From Erythrobacter sp. (GTDB lineage: Bacteria > Pseudomonadota > Alphaproteobacteria > Sphingomonadales > Sphingomonadaceae), in contig DAICXZ010000030.1 in NCBI GenBank assembly GCA_027311945.1, positions 62,001-126,000 of the forward strand: DNA of 64,000 nt. Direction: 5' to 3'. How positions within the stretch are numbered: position 1 is the stretch's first letter; every line of letters starts with the position of its first letter. Positions 18,371 to 28,414 of this stretch are shown here, piece after piece. A program made the translations under genes and the position numbers. The notes below the pieces were generated by a model. It had not been told where the DNA came from and ran no database searches. It worked only from the letters and a program-made list of their open reading frames with translations.

Positions 18371-19698
18371 TCGCCGACCGCGAATTCGATGATCGCCGCG
18401 CGCTCTGCTGCGGTATCGCCCTTGCGCCAGAACAGCAGCAGGCGGTCGGTCCCCGCCGGATAGGATGCGCCGGTGGCCGGATCGTGGTTGACGAAGGTGA
18501 AATCGAGATGTGCGGGCGAGCGGCCATCGAGATAGAGCCCGCCGATGGGCGAGAGGAGGGTGCGGAGGCCCGCGCTGTCCACATACCAGGCATCGACGAA
18601 GCCCGGCTCGGTCGCGGCAAGCGCGAGCATCACCGCATCGCAATGATCGAGGGGCAACCGCTGCGCCGGATCACGCAGTTGCGGCGGGCCTGCGGATTCG
18701 ATGTCGCACCCCGGCGCGGCGGCGGAATGGAGGTCGAGTGACCATTCGGGCAGTGCCATGGCCCGCGCGCTCGCCACCAGATCGGGCAGCTCTCCAGCAA
18801 AGAAGAACGCGCTTTCGATTGCGCCGCCCGCCTCGCTGGCGGGGCCGGGCAAGGCCGAGCGGGCTTGCTGGCGGCGCTGCTCGCGCACCAGCTCCACGAA
18901 GTCGGCGGGCGATGCGGCGAGGGCAGGGGCGAGGCTGCGCGTGAATAGCCCACCCTCGGGCGTGTCCCATGCGGCATCGCCGGTCGGCCCGGCGGCGAGC
19001 GTTACGAGCCGTCCGCTGCCTGCTGGCATGTCGTCCTCCACCCACGCGGCATCGCGGCGCTGTGCCGAGCGCAAGGTCCGGTTGGGCACACCGAGCACGG
19101 TGGGTGAGAGATTGCGCACCGCCATATGCTCACCCCCGCGCATCGCGCCGCCCGAGGCGCAGCTGTCGATGGCGAGGAACACGTCGGCCCCGCGCTCGCG
19201 CATGGCGCGCACGGCGGCGGCGAGTTCGTCGTCGACCAGCGCGCCGGGCAGCGCGCCATCGCGCCACTCGCCCGCATCGGCCAGCAGCAGCACCTCATCC
19301 TCGCCATCGGCTTCGTCGCGCGGGCCGGTATCGGGGATGCGGCTGCCGTGGGCGGAAAAATAGAGCACGATGCGCTGGCCCGGCATGGCGCTGTTGGTGA
19401 GCCGGGTGAGTTCTTCGCGGACTCGCGCCAGCGTCGCCGCTGCGCCTTCGAGCCCCACGGTTTGTGCTTCCGCGCCCACGAAGCCCCTGAACGCGCCGCG
19501 CATAGCCACCGCATCGGCGCGCGCTCCGGCAAGAGCATAGGGCGCCAGCGCCGGATCGGTGAACTCCGACACGGCGACGATCAGCCCCGCAACCGGGCGC
19601 GACGCCTCTTCCGCGCGCGCACCGTGGGCGGCGAGCACGATAATCGCCGCGAGCGAGCATAGGGAGAGGCGAGCGGCCACTATCACGCCTGCCGGCAT
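18367..19698 (-). CDS. Secreted caspase-family (p20 / peptidase C14-like) protein
   Basis: Likely start at MPAGVIVAARLS (track extends to 19737). Signal peptide; dyad motifs LYFSAHGSR (His) and FLAIDSCASGGAMRG (Cys). Confidence 0.86.
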   Translation of the reverse strand: MPAGVIVAARLSLCSLAAIIVLAAHGARAEEASRPVAGLIVAVSEFTDPALAPYALAGARADAVAMRGAFRGFVGAEAQTVGLEGAAATLARVREELTRLTNSAMPGQRIVLYFSAHGSRIPDTGPRDEADGEDEVLLLADAGEWRDGALPGALVDDELAAAVRAMRERGADVFLAIDSCASGGAMRGGEHMAVRNLSPTVLGVPNRTLRSAQRRDAAWVEDDMPAGSGRLVTLAAGPTGDAAWDTPEGGLFTRSLAPALAASPADFVELVREQRRQQARSALPGPASEAGGAIESAFFFAGELPDLVASARAMALPEWSLDLHSAAAPGCDIESAGPPQLRDPAQRLPLDHCDAVMLALAATEPGFVDAWYVDSAGLRTLLSPIGGLYLDGRSPAHLDFTFVNHDPATGASYPAGTDRLLLFWRKGDTAAERAAIIEFAVGD

Positions 19699-19845
19699 AG
19701 CACGGACGTGGCCTAAAGGCATGGCCCACAAGCACAATGTCAGGCTTCGTCAGGGCTTGTGGCCTTGCCGCTCCACCGCCACGCAAAGGCGCACAGGCCT
19801 GACAATCATATTGCATTGCAGCACCAAGGGGCGTCTAATCCCGCC

Positions 19846-22800
19846 ATGATCCGTGCCGCCCTCAACCACCTCACCCATTACCGTTATGCCAGGCCGATCC
19901 GGCTCGGCCCGCAGGTGATCCGGCTGCGCCCCGCGCCGCACACGCGGACCTCGGTTCCCAACTATGCGCTGACAATCAAGCCTGAGGGCCACTTCATCAA
20001 TTGGCAGCAGGATCCGCACGGCAACTGGCAGGCGCGCGTTGTCTTCCCCGAGCCGGTCAGCGAGTTCTCCATCGAGGTCGACCTGATCGCCGACATGAGC
20101 GTGATCAACCCGTTCGATTTCTTCGTGGAAGACTACGCCGAGAACTACCCCTTCGCCTACGACGAGAAGCTGAAGACTGATCTGGCCGCCTATTTCGATT
20201 GCGAGCCGCAAGGCCCGCTGTTCGAGGACATGGTCGCCGCCAACAAGGGCCATCAAGGGCGCACGATCGACTTCCTCGTCTCGCTCAACCAGCAGGTCGA
20301 GCGCCGGGTCAATTACGTGATCCGCATGGAGGCGGGCACACAGGAGCCAGAGCAGACTCTGGAAGTTGGCAGCGGCTCGTGCCGCGACAGCGCGTGGCTA
20401 TTGGTGCAGTTGTTGCGGCGGCTCGGCTTCGCGGCGCGGTTCGTGTCGGGCTATTCGATCCAGCTCGTCGCCGATGTCGAGCCGGTCGAGGGGCCTAAGG
20501 GCGTGTCGCAGGACGTGGTCGATCTTCATGCATGGGCAGAGGCCTATATCCCCGGCGCGGGCTGGGTGGCGATGGACGCAACCTCGGGCATGTTCGCGGG
20601 CGAGGGGCACATTCCGCTCTGCGCCACGCCGCACTATCGCTCCGCCGCGCCGATCGAGGGGCTGGCCGAGCCGACCGAGGTCGATTTCGATTTCCGCATG
20701 CGGGTCGACCGGGTGGCCGAGGCGGTGCGGATAACAAAACCCTTCACCGACGACCGCTGGACCGCCTTGCTCGATCTCGGCGCGAAGGTGGACGAGGATC
20801 TGAACGCGCAGGACGTGCGGCTGACTCAGGGCGGCGAGCCGACCTTCGTGGCCGAGGACGGCGGCGAGGCTCCCGAATGGAACGGCGAGGCGGTCGGCCC
20901 GACCAAGGCGGGCTATGCCGACAAGCTCATCCGCAAGCTCGGCGCGGCCTTCGCGCCTGGCGCGCTGCTGCACCACGGGCAGGGCAAGTGGTATCCGGGC
21001 GAGAGCCTGCCGCGCTGGGGCTTCTCGCTTTACTGGCGCAAGGATGGCGTCCCATTATGGAACAATCCAGCGCTGATCGCGCGCGACCCGGAAGAGGGCG
21101 CGCAGGACGCGGTCGGCCCCGAGGAGGCCGAGCAGTTCCTTAACGCCGCGGCCGAGCAGTTCGGCGTGGGCGAGGGCTATGTCCACCCGGTCTATGAAGA
21201 CCCGGAGAAGTGGATCGAGCGCGAGGGCGAGCTGCCCGTCAACGTGACCGCGCTTGACCCGAAGATCGAAGACCCGGAGGAGCGCCAGCGTATCGTGCAG
21301 ACCTTCAGCCGGGGGCTGACCAAGCCGATCGGTTATGTGCTGCCGATCCAGCGCTGGCAGGCGAAGCAGGCCAAGGAGCCGGGCCGCTGGAAGAGCGAAC
21401 AATGGCGGCTGAGGCGCGGCGCGCTGTTCGCGGTGCCGGGGGATTCGTCGCTCGGCTATCGCCTGCCGCTGGGATCGCTGCCTCACGTTCCCGAATCGGG
21501 CTATCCCTATATTCACCCGCGCGTCGAGACCGATCCGCAGGCACCGCTCGCCGACTTTCGCGAGCAGCGCGCCGCGCGCGGAGCCGATCAGCGCGAGGCC
21601 GAGCAGCGGCATGAACGCGTCGAACAGGCCGAGGGCAGCAGGCAGGAACGGGTCGAGCAGGAGATCGTCGAAGGGGCTGTGCGCACCGCGCTGACGGTGG
21701 AGCCGCGTGGCAGCTACCTCTCGGTCTTCATCCCCCCGCTGGAGGCGATGGAAGACTTCCTCGAAATGGTTGCCGAGATCGAGGCGACCGCCGAGGAAAT
21801 GGGTCTGCCGGTGCGGATCGAGGGCTATCCCCCGCCGCCCGACCCGCGCATCAGCGTGCTCAAGGTCACGCCCGATCCCGGCGTGATCGAGGTCAACATC
21901 CACCCCACCGCCAGTTTTGACGAGCTGGTCGATGTCACCACCCGGCTTTACGACGCGGCGCGCGAGTGCAAGCTGACGGCGGACAAGTTCATGGTCGATG
22001 GGCGCTCGGTCGGCACCGGCGGCGGCAACCACATGGTGCTGGGCGGGGCGAGTTTTACGGATAGCGCCTTCATCCGGCGGCCGGATCTGCTCAAGAGCTT
22101 CGTGCTTTACTGGCAGCGCCATCCTTCGCTCAGCTACCTGTTCTCCGGCCTCTTCATCGGCCCTACCAGCCAGGCTCCGCGTATAGACGAGGCGCGACAT
22201 GACAGCCTTTATGAGCTGGAGATCGCGCTGGCGCAGGTGCCGCAGCCGGGGGTGCCGCCGAAGTTCCCCTGGGTGGTAGACCTGTTGTTCCGCAACATGC
22301 TGGTCGATGTCACGGGCAACACCCACCGGACAGAGATCTGCATCGACAAGCTCTATTCGCCCGATGGCCCGACCGGGCGGCTCGGCCTCGTCGAGTTCCG
22401 CGGGTTTGAGATGCCGCCGGACGCGAAGATGAGCGTTGCCGCGCAACTGCTGCTGCGCGCGCTCGCCGCGTGGTTCTGGCGCGAACCGCAGGAGGGTGAC
22501 CTTGTGCGCTGGGGCACGAGCCTGCACGACAAGTTCCTGCTCCGGCACTACTGCTGGCAGGATTTCCTCGGCGTGCTCGATGACCTGCGTCAAGCGGGCT
22601 ACGATTTCGATCCCGAGTGGTTCGAGGCGCAGAACCAGTTCCGCTTCCCGGTACATGGCACGGTCCATGCGGGCGGGGTGGAGCTGGAGATCAGCCATGC
22701 GCTCGAACCTTGGAACGTGCTCGGTGAAACGGGGGCGATTGGCGGTACGGTGCGCTATGTCGACAGCTCGACCGAGCGGCTTCAGGTAAAGGCGCGCGGG

Positions 22801-23190
22801 CTGACGCCGGGACGGCATGTGATCGCCTGCAATGGGCGGCGCGTGCCCATGCAACCCACCGGCACGCCGGGCGAGTCGGTGGCCGGGGTGCGCTACAAGG
22901 CCTGGGCCCCGGCAACCTGCCTGCACCCGCTGCTGGAGGCCGATGCACCTTTGACCTTCGATGTCTACGATACGTGGAACGGGCGCTCGCTGGGCGGCTG
23001 CATCTACCATGTCGCCCATCCGGGCGGGCGCAGTTACGACGACCTGCCGATCAACGACTTCGAGGCCGAAGCGCGGCGCCGCGCGCGGTTTCAGGAGCAG
23101 GGCCACACACCGGGGCAGATGGATGCGCCACGGCCCGAGCACCACGGCGAGTTCCCGCTCACGCTCGATCTGCGTAGGCCCGCCCGGTAA
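19846..23190 (+). CDS. Transglutaminase N-terminal + DUF2126-type protein
   Basis: Start ATG within the tracked ORF ([29 protein letters not shown]). Transglutaminase core [37 protein letters not shown]; long C-terminal DUF2126-like region. Confidence 0.88.
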   Translation: MIRAALNHLTHYRYARPIRLGPQVIRLRPAPHTRTSVPNYALTIKPEGHFINWQQDPHGNWQARVVFPEPVSEFSIEVDLIADMSVINPFDFFVEDYAENYPFAYDEKLKTDLAAYFDCEPQGPLFEDMVAANKGHQGRTIDFLVSLNQQVERRVNYVIRMEAGTQEPEQTLEVGSGSCRDSAWLLVQLLRRLGFAARFVSGYSIQLVADVEPVEGPKGVSQDVVDLHAWAEAYIPGAGWVAMDATSGMFAGEGHIPLCATPHYRSAAPIEGLAEPTEVDFDFRMRVDRVAEAVRITKPFTDDRWTALLDLGAKVDEDLNAQDVRLTQGGEPTFVAEDGGEAPEWNGEAVGPTKAGYADKLIRKLGAAFAPGALLHHGQGKWYPGESLPRWGFSLYWRKDGVPLWNNPALIARDPEEGAQDAVGPEEAEQFLNAAAEQFGVGEGYVHPVYEDPEKWIEREGELPVNVTALDPKIEDPEERQRIVQTFSRGLTKPIGYVLPIQRWQAKQAKEPGRWKSEQWRLRRGALFAVPGDSSLGYRLPLGSLPHVPESGYPYIHPRVETDPQAPLADFREQRAARGADQREAEQRHERVEQAEGSRQERVEQEIVEGAVRTALTVEPRGSYLSVFIPPLEAMEDFLEMVAEIEATAEEMGLPVRIEGYPPPPDPRISVLKVTPDPGVIEVNIHPTASFDELVDVTTRLYDAARECKLTADKFMVDGRSVGTGGGNHMVLGGASFTDSAFIRRPDLLKSFVLYWQRHPSLSYLFSGLFIGPTSQAPRIDEARHDSLYELEIALAQVPQPGVPPKFPWVVDLLFRNMLVDVTGNTHRTEICIDKLYSPDGPTGRLGLVEFRGFEMPPDAKMSVAAQLLLRALAAWFWREPQEGDLVRWGTSLHDKFLLRHYCWQDFLGVLDDLRQAGYDFDPEWFEAQNQFRFPVHGTVHAGGVELEISHALEPWNVLGETGAIGGTVRYVDSSTERLQVKARGLTPGRHVIACNGRRVPMQPTGTPGESVAGVRYKAWAPATCLHPLLEADAPLTFDVYDTWNGRSLGGCIYHVAHPGGRSYDDLPINDFEAEARRRARFQEQGHTPGQMDAPRPEHHGEFPLTLDLRRPAR

Positions 23191-25673
23191 TGTCCCAAGC
23201 CGGACAGTCTGCGGAACGGCTCCTTCCCGATCCCCTCGCAAGCTACGCGGTGGGCGATCCCTCGGCCGACGTGTTCTCCTCCGCCGCATCGGAACTGGCG
23301 GCGTGCTGGAAGCACTATGTCGCCGGGATATCGCGGCACGGGGGCGGTGGGCTGGCAGGCGTGCAACCCTATCTTGATCGCCATGTCGGCGATCTAGGCC
23401 TCGCCTTCCGCGTGGCGGGCGACAAGGGCGAGCGCCCATGGCCGCTCAACCCGCTGCCAATCTTCGTCAGCGCGGGCGAATGGGCAGGGATCGAGCGCGG
23501 GCTGATCCAGCGCGCCGACCTGCTCGAAGCGGTGGTGGCCGATATCTATGGCCCGCAGCGGTTGGTGGCCGACGGACATCTGCCCGCAGCGGTCATCTCG
23601 GGCAGCGACCATTTTGCGCGCCGCATGGTGGGGGTGCAGCCATCGGGCGGGCACTATCTGCACGTGCTCGGCGTCGATCTGGCGCGCGGGCCGCAGGGCG
23701 AATGGCGCGTGCTGGCCGACCGCGCGAGGCTTCCGCACGGGATTGGCTATGCGCTTGAAAACCGGCTCGCCATAGCGCGCGCGACCGGCGGCCTGCTCGC
23801 CTCGCTCGGCACCCGCCGCCAGACCGCCTTCTTCGAACAGTTGCGGCAGGGGCTGGCGGCGAGCTGCTATCGCTCCGATCCGCGCATCGCGCTGCTGACG
23901 CCGGGACGGTTCAACCAGTTCTACCCCGAACAGGCGCTGCTGGCGCGGCATCTGGGCTTCTCGCTGGTCGAGGGGCGTGACCTTACTGTGCGTGACGAAA
24001 AGGTGTTCGTGCGCACCATCGCCGGGCTCAAGCGGGTCGACGGGCTGTGGCGCTGGATCACCACGCGCGACATCGACCCGCTCAATTTCGATGCGCGCTC
24101 GCAGATCGGGGTGCCGGGGCTGATCAATGCTGCCGCCGACGGGCTGGTGCTGGCCAACTGGCCCGGTGTCGGCGTGATCGAGAGCCGCGCCATGCCGGCC
24201 TTCCTGCCGCAACTGGCGCAGGTGTTGCTGGGCGAGCCGCTGGCCCTGCCCAATGCCGCGACCTGGTGGCTCGGCGGCGAGCGCGAGCGGGGCCACGTCC
24301 TCGAAAACTTCGACGAACTGATGATCGCGCCTGCCTTCCGCCAGCCGCTGCCCGGCCTTCCCGATGGGCAAGCGCGCGTAGGCGGAAGTCTCTCAGCCGA
24401 AGATCGCGCGGCGGTGCTGCGCGCTATCGCGGCGCGGCCGCTCGATTTCTCGGCGCAGGAAGTGGTACGCTATTCCACCGCTCCAGCTCTGATCGACGCC
24501 CGGATAGAACCGCGCGCCTTCACCATTCGCGCCTTCCTCGCGCGCGATGGAAACGGCGACTGGGCCGTGATGCCCGGTGGCTTTGCCCGCATCTCGCAGG
24601 AAGAGCATCACCGCAACTCGCTAATGGGGCTGGGCGACATTGCCACCGACCTGTGCGTGGTGGACCCTGCCGCGCTGCCTGAGGTCACCATCACCCCCGG
24701 CATGGCCGCGCCTGCGCTGCGCCGCGATCAGGGGCTGTTGCCGAGCCAGGCGGCGGATAACCTGTTCTGGCTTGGCCGCTATTGCGAACGCGCGCATCAG
24801 GTGAGCCGGATCGTGCGCAATCTCGTCGAGCAGATCGCCATTGCCGGGGGCGGGGTGGATGCGGCTTCGGCGATCACTAGGCTCGCGAATCTGTTGCGCG
24901 ACCTTGGCGCGGTGCCGCCCGAAAGCCGCGGTTGGCAGCCCTCGCGATTGGCGGGGGCGGCGATGGGCTCGGTCGATATGCCCGGCTCGGTGCACAGTTC
25001 GCTGGAGGCGGTGCGCCAGCTCGCGCTGCTGCTGCGCGACCGGCTCAGCCGCGATGCCTGGCGCGTGATCCAGCGCCCGATGCCGACCGTGCCTGAAGGC
25101 GATATTGAAGCGATTTCGGGTGTTTGCGATCGTCTCGTCGAGCGGTTCTCGGCGCTCACCGGCCTCATGTCGGATACGCTGGTGCGCGGAGCGGCGGTGC
25201 AGTTCCTCGACATCGGGCGCAGCCTTGAACGGTGCTCGATCATGGGCCAGGCTTCGGCTGCGCTGGCGCTCGACCGGGCCAGCCATGAGGATCTATCGGC
25301 GCTGGTCGACCTGGTGGACGGACAGAACGTCTATCGTAGCCGCTACCTCGTGTTGCCGTCGCGCGCGCCGGTGCTCGACATGGTGCTGCTCGATCCGGCA
25401 CAGCCGCGCTCGATGGCGCATCAAATGCTGCGCCTGATCGACCGGCTCGGCGCCCTGCCGAGCCTGCGCGAGGATGGCATGATCGAACAGCCGCTGCGCA
25501 TTGCTCGCAGCATCAACGCCCGGCTCGAGGGGCTGGCTGCCGGCAGCATCGACAAGGCCATCGTGCAGGGCCTACTGCGCGACCTGTTCGCGCTGTCCGA
25601 CGCCATCGGCAACCGCTGCTTCCTGCAGGACCACGGCCCGCAGGCCAAGATCACCGCGAGCCTGCTCGGATGA
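23190..25673 (+). CDS. Circularly permuted ATP-grasp fused to alpha-E domain (DUF404/407/403 type)
   Basis: TAATG overlap with upstream gene. ATP-grasp segment (DRHVGDLGLAFRV, NRLAIARATGG, LLTPG) followed by SQAADNLFWLGRYCERAHQVSR typical of alpha-E. Confidence 0.87.
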   Translation: MSQAGQSAERLLPDPLASYAVGDPSADVFSSAASELAACWKHYVAGISRHGGGGLAGVQPYLDRHVGDLGLAFRVAGDKGERPWPLNPLPIFVSAGEWAGIERGLIQRADLLEAVVADIYGPQRLVADGHLPAAVISGSDHFARRMVGVQPSGGHYLHVLGVDLARGPQGEWRVLADRARLPHGIGYALENRLAIARATGGLLASLGTRRQTAFFEQLRQGLAASCYRSDPRIALLTPGRFNQFYPEQALLARHLGFSLVEGRDLTVRDEKVFVRTIAGLKRVDGLWRWITTRDIDPLNFDARSQIGVPGLINAAADGLVLANWPGVGVIESRAMPAFLPQLAQVLLGEPLALPNAATWWLGGERERGHVLENFDELMIAPAFRQPLPGLPDGQARVGGSLSAEDRAAVLRAIAARPLDFSAQEVVRYSTAPALIDARIEPRAFTIRAFLARDGNGDWAVMPGGFARISQEEHHRNSLMGLGDIATDLCVVDPAALPEVTITPGMAAPALRRDQGLLPSQAADNLFWLGRYCERAHQVSRIVRNLVEQIAIAGGGVDAASAITRLANLLRDLGAVPPESRGWQPSRLAGAAMGSVDMPGSVHSSLEAVRQLALLLRDRLSRDAWRVIQRPMPTVPEGDIEAISGVCDRLVERFSALTGLMSDTLVRGAAVQFLDIGRSLERCSIMGQASAALALDRASHEDLSALVDLVDGQNVYRSRYLVLPSRAPVLDMVLLDPAQPRSMAHQMLRLIDRLGALPSLREDGMIEQPLRIARSINARLEGLAAGSIDKAIVQGLLRDLFALSDAIGNRCFLQDHGPQAKITASLLG

Positions 25674-26542
25674 TCTACGAGGTCCACCACCGCACCACCA
25701 TCAGCTATGGCGTGCCGGTGTCGCAGGCCCGCTTCAACATTCGCCTGCGGCCCTATGGCTGGCCGGGCCAGTCGATCATCGCGCAGAAGCTGGAATTCGG
25801 CCCGCAGCCCGATCAATGGCGCGACGAGGTCGGGCCCTATTGCGTGAACCGTAGTGTGATCGGCTATTCGGGCAAGCTTTCCGAACTGGCCATTGAGAGC
25901 CGCTTCACGATGGACGTCACCGCGCGCCCGCCGGTCCACGAAGGCCCATCGCTTGAGCAGTTGCGGCAGCAGGCGCTCGATAGCCGCGATCTGTCGGTCC
26001 TTTCGCCTGCGCCTTACCTGTTCGCCTCGCGAATTGCCGATGCCAACTCGGCCATTGGCGACTGGGCGGGCGGCCTGCTGGCGACAGACCAGCCTATCGT
26101 GGCGGCGGCGAGCACTGTGATGAACGCGATCCATCGCGACTTCGCCTATCGCCCCGGTGCCACCTCGAGTGCTACCCCGCCCGCCGAAGCCTTCGCGCGG
26201 CGCGAGGGGGTGTGTCAGGATTTTGCCCATGTGATGATCGTGGCGCTGCGCAGCCAGGGCATTCCGGCGGCCTATGTCAGCGGCTACCTGCGCACGGTGC
26301 CACCGCCGGGGCAGGCGCGGCTGCTCGGCGCCGATGCCATGCACGCCTGGGCGGCTGTGTGGTGCGGGGCGGAGCTGGGCTGGATCGGGTTCGATCCGAC
26401 CAACGATTGCCTCGCGCTGGGCGATCATATCCTGATCGCGATGGGCCGCGACTATGCCGATGTTTCGCCTATCGACGGCACATTCGTGGGCTCGGCACCG
26501 CAGAATATGACGACGGCGGTGGACGTGATCGCGCAGGAATAG
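25670..26542 (+). CDS. Transglutaminase-like family protein
   Basis: MIYEVHHRTTISYGVPVSQARFNIRLRPYG; REGVCQDFAHVMIVALRSQGIPAAYVSGYL; MHAWAAVWCGAELGWIGFDPTND. Cys-His-Asp motifs intact. Confidence 0.9.
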   Translation: MIYEVHHRTTISYGVPVSQARFNIRLRPYGWPGQSIIAQKLEFGPQPDQWRDEVGPYCVNRSVIGYSGKLSELAIESRFTMDVTARPPVHEGPSLEQLRQQALDSRDLSVLSPAPYLFASRIADANSAIGDWAGGLLATDQPIVAAASTVMNAIHRDFAYRPGATSSATPPAEAFARREGVCQDFAHVMIVALRSQGIPAAYVSGYLRTVPPPGQARLLGADAMHAWAAVWCGAELGWIGFDPTNDCLALGDHILIAMGRDYADVSPIDGTFVGSAPQNMTTAVDVIAQE

Positions 26543-26583
26543 CGCGGGATGACATTACCCTGATCGACACCCTGATCGACCTT

Positions 26584-26675
26584 GCTCCCCTCCCCTTGGG
26601 GAGGGGCTGGGGGTGGGGGCTCGACGCTGGCTGGCGTGGAACCCCCATCCCAACCCTTCCCCACAGGGGAAGGGC
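26584..26675. repeat. Palindromic intergenic repeat (REPIN-like, C/G-rich family)
   Basis: GCTCCCCTCCCCTTGGGGAGGGGCTGGGGGTGGGGG ... CCCCCATCCCAACCCTTCCCCACAGGGGAAGGGC between two convergent genes; two inverted, individually palindromic units. Confidence 0.65.
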
Positions 26676-26703
26676 TTTGCGCGTCGATGCTGTGTCTAAG
26701 CGC

Positions 26704-27342
26704 TTAACTAGCCGGGAACAGCGTTAGCGGATCACCCTCGGCCCATGGCTCATGCTTGACCATGGCGCGGGCGAACAGGTCGCTTTCGAGATGCCCGGCG
26801 AGCCAGTTCTGGACCTGCGGCAAGTCTTGCGCGGCAAACCAGTCGCGGTCGGTGTGCGCGAACTGGCGCACGAACGGGAACGTCGCCGCATCGACCAGCC
26901 CCATCGCTTCGCCGCCAAGTTGCGGCTGGAGAGCGAGCCTTTCCTCCAACGCTTGCAACAGCGCGAGGCCTGCCGCGCGGTGTTCTTCCGGATCGCTGTC
27001 ATAGCGGTGAGGGTATTTGTAGCGATCGAGCGCGTGCTTGAACGGGCCGTCGTTGGCGGCGATCAGTGGATCATCGGCGCTGACGAGCCAGCCCTGCGGG
27101 TCCGAGAGCCCCAGCGCCCAGCGCATGATGTCGAGGCTCTCGTCGATCACTTCGCCAGCCGGAGTGACCACCACCGGCACCGTCGCCTTGGGCGAGGCTT
27201 CGCGCAGGGCATCGGGCTTGGCCGAGAGCTTTACCTCGCGCAGCACGCAAGTCGTGCCGCTCACCACCAGCGCCAGCCTCGCGCGCATCGCATAGGGGCA
27301 GCGGCGAAAGCTGTAGAGGATCGGCAGCGTCTCAGTCGTCAC
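26704..27342 (-). CDS. Glutathione S-transferase family protein
   Basis: [18 protein letters not shown]...[23 protein letters not shown], thioredoxin-like N-domain. Confidence 0.85.
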   Translation of the reverse strand: MTTETLPILYSFRRCPYAMRARLALVVSGTTCVLREVKLSAKPDALREASPKATVPVVVTPAGEVIDESLDIMRWALGLSDPQGWLVSADDPLIAANDGPFKHALDRYKYPHRYDSDPEEHRAAGLALLQALEERLALQPQLGGEAMGLVDAATFPFVRQFAHTDRDWFAAQDLPQVQNWLAGHLESDLFARAMVKHEPWAEGDPLTLFPAS

Positions 27343-28273
27343 GCCGGGCCCCGATATGCGCCTCGCCTCGTTCGGCAGCGAGCTTCTCCTGCCGGTGCCG
27401 TTCCCGCAGCCCCGCGCGCTGCTGCTCGGTGCGGCTGGCGTGGCAGTGCGGGCAACTCACTCCCGCCTCGTAAAGCGGTGAGGCCAGCTCCTCCTCGCCC
27501 AGCGGCAGGCGGCACGAGTGGCAGAGCGCATAGGTGCCCTGCTCAAGCCCGTGGCGCAGACTCACGCGCTGGTCGAACACGAAACATTCGCCCTGCCAAA
27601 GGCTCTCGGCCTCGGGCACCTGTTCGAGATATTTGAGGATGCCGCCCTTGAGGTGATAGACCTCGTCGATCCCCTCGGACTTCAGGAAAGCGGTCGACTT
27701 CTCGCAGCGGATGCCGCCGGTACAGAACATCGCCACGCGCTTCTTCCCGCCCGAGAGCAGCTGCGCCTGCCGCGTCCGCCACCAGTCGGGAAACTCGGTG
27801 AACGAGGCGGTTGCGGGATCGATCGCGCCAGCAAAGGTGCCGATCGCCACTTCGTAATCGTTACGGGTGTCGATCACCACGGTTTCGGGATCGCTGATCA
27901 GGGCGTTCCATTCCTCCGGTTCGACATAGTGGCCGACCTTTTCAAGCGGATCGATATCGGGCTCGCCCATGGTGACGATCTCGCGCTTCAGCCGCACCTT
28001 CATCCGGAAGAACGGCATCTTTGGCGCGCGCGAGAGCTTCACGTCGGTTTCGGCGCAGCCGGGCAGCGCGCGGATATGGGCGAGCGCCGCGGCAATGCCC
28101 TCGTCGGTTCCGGCGATGGTGCCGTTGATGCCCTCCGCCGCGAGCAGCAGCGTGCCCTTGATCCCCTGCGCCTCGCACAGCGCCAGCAATGGCTCGCGCA
28201 GCGCCGAGTGGTCGGCAAAGCGGGTGAAGTTGTAAAGCGCGGCGACGCAGATCGGCAGGTCGGGTTCGGACAT
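27332..28273 (-). CDS. trhO: Oxygen-dependent tRNA uridine(34) hydroxylase (TrhO/YceA rhodanese)
   Basis: Start [32 protein letters not shown]; rhodanese loop [36 protein letters not shown]. Confidence 0.9.
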   Translation of the reverse strand: MSEPDLPICVAALYNFTRFADHSALREPLLALCEAQGIKGTLLLAAEGINGTIAGTDEGIAAALAHIRALPGCAETDVKLSRAPKMPFFRMKVRLKREIVTMGEPDIDPLEKVGHYVEPEEWNALISDPETVVIDTRNDYEVAIGTFAGAIDPATASFTEFPDWWRTRQAQLLSGGKKRVAMFCTGGIRCEKSTAFLKSEGIDEVYHLKGGILKYLEQVPEAESLWQGECFVFDQRVSLRHGLEQGTYALCHSCRLPLGEEELASPLYEAGVSCPHCHASRTEQQRAGLRERHRQEKLAAERGEAHIGARRDD

Positions 28274-28372
28274 GCAGCGCCCGTTATCACGCGCAGCGGG
28301 GGCGCTCAATCGGGTGGCATGCGTGCCGCGCCGATGCACTTTGCGACAAGCGCGCGCATTGACATTGCTGCA

Positions 28373-28393
28373 ATCGTTGTGGTTCGTAACGAT
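28373..28393. promoter_or_regulatory. Candidate operator ATCGTT-N9-AACGAT just downstream of a TTGACA
   Basis: Perfect 6-bp inverted repeat in the trhO/carotenoid oxygenase divergent region; TTGACA at 28359-28364. Confidence 0.4.
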
Positions 28394-28414
28394 CGTGAGG
28401 GAGAGAGGGATACA

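Noticed and set aside
21055-23439. 794-aa minus-strand ORF opposite the transglutaminase/DUF2126 gene
   Set aside because: Shadow ORF without family motifs.
27518-28414. 299-aa N-terminal extension of the carotenoid oxygenase ORF
   Set aside because: It is antisense to trhO and precedes the Tat leader; the ATG at 28415 is the natural start.
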